A program made the translations under genes and the position numbers. From Pycnopodia helianthoides (taxonomy: Eukaryota > Echinodermata > Asteroidea > Forcipulatida > Asteriidae), in contig CM063243.1 of NCBI GenBank assembly GCA_032158295.1, positions 5,960,948 through 6,024,947 on the forward strand: 64,000 nt of DNA, written 5' to 3'. Positions 47,722 through 59,700 of the stretch are shown here, piece by piece; within the stretch, counting starts at the first letter, position 1, and the number at the start of each line of letters is the position of its first letter. The notes beneath the pieces were generated by a model. That model searched no databases and was not told where the DNA came from. It saw only the letters and a list, made by a program, of their open reading frames with translations.

Positions 47722-50700
47722 GCGGTTCTTATATAGCGCACATATCCCAGTAGCTAGATCAAGGTGCTTCACAACATTACCCCTGTTCATCAGACATACT
47801 TTAACCATTCCCCAAACTTTTTCAACTCCCTGGGGAGCATACAACCCCTAGCTGCTTAAATTAGCGCTAAGGGTTTAATCCAACACAATACTGTCTCAGT
47901 TCCCATTTATACACCGGGGTTGAGAGAAGCAATTATGGTTAAGTGCCTTGATCAAAGACATAGATGCCAAGACTGGGAATCGAACCCACATTCTGATGAT
48001 TCAGTCCAATGCACCAGACCGCTCGGCCACAACACACCACAAAAAGGTGGATCTTGAGAGCTTTTTTGAAATAAGCAAAAGGAATCACCCCTTTTTTATA
48101 AAATTGTCAAAGGTTGATTGGATGGTACACATAAGTTTGAAAGCTAGACGATAAAAACTAGCTTACTCTTCTGGAAAACTTAAATTTATTACGAATGATG
48201 TTTTGTTTGTTAAAGGTGAAGACTATGAACGGGATTTGTCCAAACTGGAAACTAAAGTATGGAGTTCGGATCATGAACTACAAGATCGTCAAATCGATCA
48301 GTTTCTAATACTAGCAAGGTGTGTATTGATTATGGGAAATGGGTCGAATGAGATATGTTTTCATTTATCTGTGAAAAGGGTAGTTCTGGAGTCACTCGGT
48401 TTACATTGACCCCAGGTTTCAGAAGTCTGTTTTTCGGAATGATTTTTTCACTACTTAATGTGGGTAGCTAGCAAAGGCTACATGTTGAGGTGATCCAGCC
48501 AGGGTTCATCCTCTGGTGTCACATGGTGAGCTCCTCAAAGCTGCCTCCAAACGTATGCACAGGGCAGTATAAGGTGATTCATGGTGTGAGCAGTTACACA
48601 CTGGTGCGTCCACATAGGGCTGTGTTGCATTCAACTCTGTGGACATTCCTTTGTTCTGTACACTTAAGGAAAATTGTATTCGTCAACACTGTCAAAAACA
48701 TTGTGTGGATGTTTGTAAGTCCACATAGTGTTTCAAGTCAATTGGGTGGACCTCTTCTGTTCTCAGGTCCTTACTTCTTATGTAGTGTTCAAAACACAGC
48801 CCCTGTTTGTGCATCAGGATAAAGTCCTCATTTGATTCAGGGCACACTATCTTTTTTGCTCTGGTTGGAAGCCAGGCTGTCTGATGTGGGGTCCCAGATC
48901 AAGTTCTTGTTTTGCATGGACACTGCTGCCCACTCAAGTCTGCATGCTATGGTTGAGTTGTATTTCTCGAGACATCTTGCGCGCTGTTCTTATCAAGTTA
49001 AAATTAATAATTTATACGAATGCATTGATTGACTCTCCAGGTCAGTTGGTACATTTGGCCGAGCTCTTGACTGTAGTAGTTCAGTACGTCAACCCAGTCT
49101 TCATATGAGTGCTGCTGCAGCCTCAAGAGATATAACACTGGTAAGATCGATGTGTAGTTATCTGGACATTTGATTTAAGACTAAACAATTGAATTTATTT
49201 TGTTCGTAGCACTTGACCCAAGCAGTACCATGTGTTAAACACATGTAATGTCACGCATTTTAACCTGTAAATTAACTGCTTTTTCAATAGCTGCCTGTGG
49301 CCTAAGTCCGCCAATATTCTATTCTCCTATGTCACTCCACACCAAATTGTTTGGACTTAAGATAAGATTGGAATGCCTGGAATAAGCAATTGTTATATGG
49401 GCCTACTGCTGTTTGCATATTTATAGGCTCCTGGTCAAAAGTTCCCTCAAAACTAAGTAAATGGCAAAAAGAAACATGCCTTTTCTAGAAAAAAATATTG
49501 TAGATTTTGATTTTTGTTTCAAGATTTATGAGCATTTTACACTTGACGCTCTTTTGATCATAACGCATATAAACTTGCAATTAGTGACCTTATAGCACAC
49601 AGCCGACGATATGTTATTGGAGCTATTATTTTTGTGTGTAGTTCCATGCGATGGACATGCTACATTACCAGGGTTATGACATCACCAAGGCTGTATCAGC
49701 CCTAGTACCGGCAGGTGGACCCGTTATATGTCACGACCAGCTAGAGGAGTGGTCTGCCTCCGAGGCAAACCTCTTCGAAGAAGCTCTGGAGAAATACGGG
49801 AAAGACTTCAACGACATCAGACAAGATTTTGTAAGTGATAAAAAACATTGGTCGGGTTTTGTTTAAAGAGGATGGGCCATGGTGATTGAAGTTGACGTTA
49901 TTTTTTAGTTTTCTGCTTTCTATAATTTGTTGCATCTTTTGTAACATTACATTAACAAAAGAAGTGACATTTTCAGGGAGTTTTTACTCCGTTCACTAGC
50001 AGCATGCCGCCTAAATTGATCAAAATCCCGTAAATGAGGGCAGCAAACAAAACATGACATCACTATATGTACTGAATCCCCGGATGGTCTGTACTGAGCA
50101 ATGCTTCAATGAGTAACAACAAACAGCCGTTTGACAGAGGGGTACGTACTGCGACGTCACTATTCTTTTGAATTTTTTGAGACAGCTTTCTGGCACCGAC
50201 TGCTGTTCTTCCGATTTTGCCTGAAGGCGGGGGTGAAAAGAGGCTTGGAAACTGCGTTGTAAACGAAGAACCATTCATTCTATAACTCTGTCACAGTGTT
50301 TTCTTGGTAGATATAGGTGTATTTAGGGATGTAAAAACTTTTTCAAAGAGTGACCTCTAGCGTGGCCCAACCTCTTTAAATGCATTTTAGTTTTGCCTAT
50401 TGTTCCCTGTTGTCCCCTTCTGGCAGGATTTCTCCTGAAGATGAGCAGAGTATACTGTTCCAAACATCAAGACCAAAACAACACCTCTTTTCATAGACAA
50501 CACTCCTCCCAAAAGAGATTTACACTGACTAGTAATATCTACCGATTATCCACACCATTCAAAGCTTCTAACATTACTTATTGGTAGAACTTGTGTTATT
50601 ATTACCCGTAGTTAGTTTTTTCAAGTAAGTCATAATTGGTATTTCTTATTCACATTTCTCTCAGTATGGTTTGTTAACATTTTTTATATTTATTGAAATA

Positions 50701-53700
50701 TTAATATTCTGAATCTAGTTTTGAAGATTGCCAAGATTGGAAATTAATGTTTGTTTTGTTTAAAATCTCTTGTCCTACTCAGCTTCCATGGAAAACCTTA
50801 AAGAGTATTGTAGAGTATTATTACATGTGGAAGACAACGGATCGCTACGTCCAACAGAAACGTCTGAAAGCTGCAGAAGCTGAGAGCAAACTCAAACAAG
50901 TTTACATACCCAATTAGTGAGTATATAACCCTCCTACTGACTGACCAGTCAACATGGTTTTGAGTGATAGATGCACTATGCCAGCCTGCATTATGTTATC
51001 ATGTGGTGAATGCACCTACACAGTACACTGTCACTCTCCTACTGTCTGACCATTCAACATGGTTTTGAATGATAGATGCACTATGCCAGCCTACAACATA
51101 GTATTATGTCACTGTGGTGAATGCAGTACTCAGATAGTGCTGTGCACAGTTGCTCCACAATGCACAATTGTGTAGTTAAATGGTTTGTTTACTCACTGAC
51201 AAGTGTAACTGACAGTAGGATGGTTAATTGACTTAATGATAAGGTACAGGATTGGCATCCAGCAGGGCAAAATATTCCCTAACTAACTACAAATTATTTA
51301 AAACCTCACTGGTTATAAAGTTAACATTAGTTCCCGTCTTCCAGAGAAATATTTCCTGTTGGAATACTACCCTTTGAAGACCCTCAAATCACTGTAAGCA
51401 CTTTATTCAGGTGCACAAAATGCCTGGTAAAGCATCAACAGTTTGGTGTTTTCACCGAAACTTGACCACCAAGATGGACAACATTTTCAAAGGCTGGTTG
51501 TATGGTATGTTTATTGAAAACTAGAGGATGAGAATGAGTCCGAAAACCATTGATGCATTTTCTACTGGCACGACAAATCTTAAACACCAAGTACAAAGTG
51601 TACACACTCTAAGATCCTTCATACACACTTTATTACCATGTATTTACATGTGTGCATGCCCTGTGTTCCAAATTTTAGTACTTTCCTATTTCTTCAAGGG
51701 TCGAATATTATGCCTGGTTATTTGTCATAGTCGTTTTGTTACAACCTGTTTTTTTATTGTGTGTTTTTTTCTACAGTAACAAGCCAAACCCCAATCAGAT
51801 CCCAAGCAAGCCAAACATCACCTTGCCAGGCCAGCTGGGTGGTGCCACAGGAACACAGGGTGTACCACCAGCTATCTCACCTGGCAGTAGGGCCTGTGAA
51901 AGCTGCTACGGTATGAAACATTTTTGTCTTTTAGCATCTGTTTCTCTCTCCAGTGAAATAGGGACTGTCTCTGTAATAAATTTAGAAAAATTCTGTGCTC
52001 TTTGGAATTCTTGTTTAAGGAACTCTCTGTCATTGATTAACTCTGATTCCCTCCAGCAACACTGCCACCAGTCATGTTAATTGTATTAATCACCTAGGAG
52101 TAATTGGTTACCCACGTGTAGCGGTGGACGATATCTCGATACTATCGTCATGATACGATATTGAAACAATATTGTCAATATCGATAATGGGTTTTTTTAA
52201 TATCGAAATATCGCGATGTTCACTTATTAAAAGACACGATATTGTTTTCCAGAAAGCTTTATGTTACGCTTTTTCCTTTAAAATAATTTTTTTTAAGTAT
52301 AATGCCGTTAAGTTGGACATATTTGAGTGTTCCATGGCAAAATTCAAAGGAAGGAAACTTTGGAGACTATATGTGCGTCTTCCCTTCTAGCCATGGTTGT
52401 CTTTCTTTTTGGTATCGCCGGAGCAGCTCGAATGTTTCTGACTGGCAGCTTTCCGATTGGCCAAAACGCACTCTTTTGGTGTCTGTAAAGCACTGTATAC
52501 TCAGTACTTCCCTGAGTTCTGTGAAAAAAATCCACAGGCATATTACTCTGGTGGGATTCGAACCCACGACCTTTGCCAATTCTAGAGCAGATGTCTTACC
52601 AACTAGACCACCGAGATTGGTATTCTTGTTTCTAGACATGTTTTCTGATTCTCATGTAGAATTTTACCTTCCTTTAGGAATGGGGAAAAAAGCAATCAAA
52701 CTTTCACACTCGGTTGTCTTGAAAGTGACTGGTGCACATTAATTACTTTGGCTCTGTTTTCAGTGACACTTTCCTAGTTTAAGATGGTTTAATGATGATG
52801 GAAATGGATCTCAGTTTATTGCTTATAACTATTACTACTATTGTCATTACTACTATTGTTATTTTAATTGTTTGTATTGTAATTTGTTACCCACACAGCG
52901 AGCTCTTCGTATCAGTGGTATTCTTGGGGACCAGCTAACATGCAGTGTAGACTCTGCGCTACCTGCTGGATCTACTGGAAGAAGTGTGGTGGCCTCAAAA
53001 TGCCAACCAGACTCGGTAAGTTTAGATAGTGTCATTTCTCAAAGATCTCCAAAATCAGATTGAGTTTAAATTATCCACTGTTAGCATGGGGCCAGGCATA
53101 CTTTATCTGATCAAATATCCAGCATTTGTTTGTTGAGTTACCATATAAAGACCGTCTCAGGTCTGGTACTTCATTCTTGTAACAAGCATAATGTTCTTTC
53201 TACTAAAATTTGACTTCCAATTCTATTGCCCTCAGAAAAAAATCAGCAAATGTTTATTATTGGCCTGGAAAGCGTATCGAATCCTAGTGTACATGTATAG
53301 TATGTACATGTATAGGTCAGCCCTTGTACTCAATAAAACTGTCCTGCAATTTTCCAAGGGCAAAATATAATGCCTGTACTAAGAACAAGGCAATTTTTCA
53401 TCGATAATGTGGCACCTGTTTCAGAGAAACAAGGTAATGACCAGGGCTATGGAGGCAATTGCATTCATGCTTCCGTGGTGAAGTATCAGATCTGTAGTGT
53501 AAAATGAAAAACTCTGATTGTTGTGGGTTTGGTGCAATTCAAAATTGTGTGTTTTTACAACAGATGGCGATCGTCCTGGCCCATTGCGTAACCGTCCAGA
53601 GCGCCCTCAGGGTATGGCTTTTGGCCTTCACCGTCCGTTCCGCTGCACCATCAGTGGATGTGGCAAGGTAAGAGATCACCATCTCAGCCTCTAGCCCTCT

Positions 53701-56700
53701 GCCTGCCCCCCCCCCCTCCCCCACCCCTGCATAGAAATATGTGAAGCAGAACATTTTCGTGTGTAAAAGTCAAATGGATTTGAATGTTTATATCCATGCA
53801 AAAAAGTCCCAATACAAAAATATCTTTTACAGGACATGTGTATTTGACACTGCACAAATGCTTTAGACACTCTATATTTATTTTGGATGTACACACAAAC
53901 CAAACATCACCTCCTTTGTTTGAGATGGAAAGTTATGACAAAAATCAATACATAGTATACAAAAAAATGAATGTTTCTGAGTGTGATGGTGAGAAGATTA
54001 TCAGGAGTTGAAATATGGAATGTTCCATTCAATGAGGTGAAGCAAAGTTGAATGGAACATTCCTTCTTTCAACCAATGAAAATATTCTCTCCATTGCAGG
54101 AGTGCGAAACATTCATTAGTTGTTTTATATAGTATCCAAGTAGATCTTTGTCATTTGATTGCAGGATAGAACTATAATAATAAACAAAATGTATGAGATT
54201 TAACTCCAGCATCCACTATGAGGGCATTTTGTACTGCTGTGTGGTGTGGTGTGGTGTGGTCTAGTGTGCAATAGTAAAAGAGGATGGGATGAAAATGCAT
54301 GGTGAATAGTAACAAAATGCCATTCATAACAAAGGCCATGTAATGGTTTGATTATTGAAAGCCGTGTGACCTACAACCCTCCAATCAAGTGACAACGATC
54401 TACTTGGATGTTATATATACTATTTTATACTGTACTTCATATATAACTGATGAATCATGTTGATAAAGAAATCTTGTCTGGCTGATTCCCAGGAGTTCAA
54501 GCTTAAGGCGCACTTAGCCCGCCACTGCCAGACAGTCCATGGGTTGACCATCCGTACCAGCAACCCTCGGGCCTTGGGGTTGAAGACCCGCCAGGCCTTC
54601 TACCTGTTCACCACCCCGCTGACCAGGCTCTCACGTAGTGTCTGCCCGACGGTGCTCAACATTCGTCATGCCTCAAGGAATCCGTTTGATCCTATCAACA
54701 TAGCGGCCATCAAGCAGGCCTGTAAGTCAAGATTATTAGGTCTAGACGTCACTCTTTGTTGCTCCCGTTGCTCCCTGAAAAAACCTTGACCATCTCAAAC
54801 CATCTACAGATGTTTCACGTCACTTTTTCAACCTTCCACTGTCTGCTGAAGATTGTACCACCTGTCTCCATACCTCCCTCTTTTTGTCAAACTTAATTTT
54901 AGCTTGTTCGTTTGTCCACAAGTATGCTTTTACCCTTCAAGGCTAGTGAAACTACTCCATGCTTACAAATAGACTTTTTTTAACTCCTGGATGTTGTCCT
55001 TAATTATTTTACTGCACTCAGTCAACAAGAGAGGAGCAAACAAAAGTAACAGAAGACAGGCACCTAAAGTAAAGGTTGTCAAGATCTCTGGAAAATGTAA
55101 CAAATAATACTACAGACCATTCGTGTGTAAACATTTGCATGTGTGCCTTTTGTATGTCAGCTTTTGCTATATGAATATACATGTATTTGGTATGTAGTTG
55201 ATTTCTTTGGTTGTCGGATTTTATTTCTAAGTGGGATGGGGTAGAAGGAGAACTTGTATAACTGAATCAAAGTGGTTTACCACAGTCCCTGGTATTTAGT
55301 GCCACAGGTTGGCACCTAGAGCTTACTCAGTAGACTAGGCTCTAACAAGCCCTTTTCGTTCTGTCTTTTGTTGTACTCAGGTCAAATGTTTCTTCCAGAG
55401 GGTGAGGGTAAAGTGAAGAAGTTCCGGAAGCGTAATTGGCCCAAGTGGACGTCGTGGTGACCAAACTCCAGGGAATGATGGAAGCTGCCAAGAAGAGTGG
55501 AAGAGGTATTTCATAGACTGTGCAAGTCTCCCATGTATTCAAAAACAAGGGGCACTTTTCTTTCCTTCACCAAAATTTCCCCAAAATGTTTTAGGGCAGT
55601 CTGTGGCGTATTGCACAGATGTGAATTGTCATTCTTGTACTTCTGTATCTTGGTTGAACTATGTCAAGTAATGAACCACACGGGAAACTGACTGGGTAAA
55701 TTTCAAATGGCTTGGGGTTGAACAAATAAAAATTGACTAGAGTGGGATTTGAACCATCGACCTCCGGATTAACGTACCGGGCTCTACCAACTGAGCTATC
55801 TAGCCTATGTTGGCAGTCTCCCTATTTTGTCAATATCTTTGTTCGGGGGTGCCAGTCAGAAGCCATGCAACCATTAACTGCCGTGTAGCCAGGATCACAC
55901 CAGGTTTACGATACAACGGGAAGCAGCAGCCACGGGATCAGCTTGAGGGGATGCGACTTTTTAAAACTTTAATTGAACTATCACAGTTGTTTTACAAAAT
56001 CCTATGCCAAAGAGACACAGTGTTTCAGCACAGAGCCTCTCTTGTATGAGATTAGAAGTCATTACAAAATTGAGATATAACTTTTGATACATGTACACAA
56101 ATGTTACAAAATCAGTATTGACCCAATGCACCTGCCGTCATCATCACAATAATCTTGGTTGCGCCATTTTGGGAGTCAGAGTCCCGTGTTTTATAAAGTG
56201 TTGTGCGCAATTTAGAAGGCACTGCATTTACATGCTTACCATAATTTGTACGTGCGCACTGACTCCCAGCATGGCGACTGTGGCAGACAGTAGCCACGTG
56301 TGCTGTTGGTGCAAGGGGGTCAAGAAGATGTATTTGCACTGGCGCATAGATTTGATGATGTCACTGTTTGTCTGGCATTTATGTTTTACATAAAGTATGA
56401 AGACCCAGCCTTCAAACCAATGTATGTCTGTTTTTCTAGACTTGTACGAAGGGCGTGGACTGAGTACCATGGGGTCGGCAAGCCAGCAGGCTATATGGGC
56501 CAAGGGGAATCGCTCCGACTTCAAGGATGCCTCCACGATCAGTACCATCTCACCAACCATGATGAGGAAGAGGGGATATGAGCATAGCTCTTCTTCAGAT
56601 GGTAAGGAAATTATTGATCTTTCCTTCTAAGAGGAGTTTCATTGTCAAGCAGTCTAGTGCACTTGACTCAAGCTCTGGTGTCGTCAGAGTGAAAATGCTG

Positions 56701-59700
56701 TGACACTCATCTCATTGAGCAAGACACTTTATGGCCCTAATTACTTTGTCCTTCGGATAGAATGCAGAGCCATAATGGTACAGGGGGGGGCATAATGCAT
56801 TCAGAAGAACTAAGTGCATATTCAAGATCTCCGTAATATTTCTGATGTTCAAATTTTCAAAGTTACTCTCAAAACTCACCTTTTCAAGATGTATTTCTTC
56901 AATTCATAGTCTTGTTGGTATCCATTCTTAATTATGATATGTTTTTCCCTAATTGTTGTTTTGCTTTCTTTTCACTGTATATGATTGTATTGTTTTTGTT
57001 TACATTGTCTACTTTTCTGCGCCTTGAACATCTTTTTGATTGATTTGGCGCATTACAAATACCTAATATTATTATTTTATTATTATTATTATATATTTTT
57101 GAGAGAAGGGGGCTCACCCTGGTGCTTTAGGCATGGTCTGGCAGCAATATGTGCCACCTCACCTTGTATTCCCATTAGCTAGCTGTGTTTCATGGTAGGC
57201 CGGTCGGTCCAGGGTGATCGCAATGCAGCGGTTTGGTGAGCTCGGCAAGACGGCTTCTTGTTTGAGTGAGCGCCTGGCGGAAAATTGTCCGTATTGAAGG
57301 GAGCTTATAACCAGTGTTCTGCACTGGGATCGAAGTTGCGTTCATCCCAGATTTATAAATTGTTTGCAGGGCTGTCAATTACTTTGAAAGGCTGGCCAAT
57401 TTTTTGGTAGAGCAGCCTTAAGTTTTAGGAGGGCAATCGGCCCGACCAAAACCCATATGTGGAGAACACTGCTCTCAGGTTTCCATTTGTACACCGGAGT
57501 TAAGAGAAGCCATTATGGTTGAGCACCAAGTGTCAAGTGTCATGACTGGGAAAGGAACCCACTCTCTGATGATTCAGCCATCAGATCTTGAGTCTGATGC
57601 ACTAGACCACTCAGTCACGACATACCAAGAACAAATCCCTTATACTTTTGCATCTCAAAAACACTTTTTTTTTTTTACAATGTCAAGTTGTGACTCTATC
57701 CTGTTAAAAATATTTTCTTTGAGACATTTTCTTTGAGACATTTCTTTGAGACATTTTCTTTGAGACATTTTTCCGTTCAGTACAACTTTTCACAAATTCA
57801 TTTCATCCATTTGTTCAATTTCAGCACCAGCTAACAAGAGAATGCAACTTGCACCTCAGCGCCATGTTCCAAAGAAAGGTATTGTCATCACTCTGATCAA
57901 CTCTTCAACCAACTATGAATCAGGGATTAGAATTTCAGACTTTTATCTCTGAATTTCAGACATTTCTCTGAATTTTGACTTTTTAAGTCAGCCTAGTGAA
58001 GACAATCAGCCATTGTTTTTTTCTTCTCTAGTGCTGAGGATATTGTTCCCAGAAGCTCCTTGGAATTTATAACTCCAGGGGTTACCAAAAGGTGGAAATG
58101 CCATCATTTCAACATACCTCCTAAGCTTTGGATCTTAGTTTCAGACTTTGTTGTAAGCAATGACCACCCCTGATTAAATCATTTCAGATTGATACATTTT
58201 TCTACATTGTGTATTGAAACACAAAATAAACACCCATGAAATAAAATTAGAATATTGTCCAGCCGTTGGCTTTCATGATTTCCTGCAAAGGCCCATAGAA
58301 ATGTGTCAATGTCAATGCAATCTTTGTGTCAATGTGTGACACACTACCATGTACACAAACACTACAAGTGTAGGTAAACACTACAAAGTGCAAAGGGTAA
58401 AACCAATTCCTGTCTGTGGTAAACTGTCCAACCATCAAAAAAATTATCCGTGAGTTTGGGCCTTTTATGAAAGCCGCTTTTCTGGGCCTTGGAATGCTGA
58501 TTAAAATTGTCTTTACATTAAAATGTTCAAGTAATCATTACATATTCCCAGAAAACAAATGTTATCAGAACACTTGTGTATTTTTCTCCTTCTGCTGAAG
58601 CCCTACTTCGCCATAATGAGTCTAAATTTCTTTATTATTCAGGTGAACATTTGGAAGATGGTGGTAGTGGAGATGCTAGTGCACAGGTAGGTAATCATAA
58701 TAATGCTCTGGACCCAATTTCATATTCTAGTTTGAGAACAACGCTACACACCGTCCAATAGTTATCCATATTGGACAGACGTATCCATTATTAAATACAT
58801 GGCCAAAATATTGGATGACACATGACACATGCTCCACAATCAAATGACAAAGATGTTTAAGTGTGGTGTATAAAATCTCCTGTGTGTGGTTCTGAGATGA
58901 CCTGGAAGTTTTACTCCATGTTTTGATCAGCATTCTTCTGATGACGCAGAAGGATATTGGAGTGTCTCTACCCAAAGACACTGGTTGTTTAGGATTGATT
59001 GTATTACATAACTCTGTTTCTTAGGTGGTGCTACTTTTTGTAAGTAGCAAAGCACATTCACTTCAAACCTCTCATTAGCATTTAAATAAACTTCAAAAGG
59101 AAAGCTGAAGTATAAATTTGATTTTCTGTATTGATTTTTTTAGAGTGAAGATGGAAGGATGATTTTCAAGAAGCGTAGACACCTAAGCTGGTTGGATGCA
59201 CCTGATGATGTTTATTTCCACGCTGATGAAAACACCAGGTCAGTCACTGAATTTTTCTTAACCCAACCAAGAAAATGTGTAATCCTTCACAGGATAAGAA
59301 AAAGAGCAATCCAAAAGTTCACAACAATTTTGCCTTGAGTCTCTTTTGCCAGATGCAAAAGTTATTCCAAAATCAAGTTTAACATTTTTGCACCGAGCCT
59401 CTCTATTGTCAGATACGACTTCATTACAAAATTGATTTTTGCAGTTTTCTTGTGCGGACATGACATTGTTATAAAAATGAGATGCAAAGAAAAGTAAACT
59501 TTACCTGTTGTTAAAAAACATTTGTTTTCATTTTGTTTTTACCTTACATGTTTTCTAATTCCCTTTTTATGTCTCAGGAAACTGCGCAAACAGCTTCCCA
59601 TTCCTGCGCAGAAGCGTCTTGCTCGTCGCCCCTGGAAGATCACCTCCCAGACCAACCGGATGGTCAGCAAGGTGCAGTCAGCAGAGACCATCGTCATTGA

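Noticed and set aside
47688..47729. CRISPR-like regular repeat
   Set aside because: It is an (AAT)n microsatellite at a SINE end; there are no spacers and the genome is animal.
52515..52625. tRNA gene candidate with perfect B box
   Set aside because: Ends do not form an acceptor stem and the tail is shared with another repeat at 44727, so it is a SINE head.
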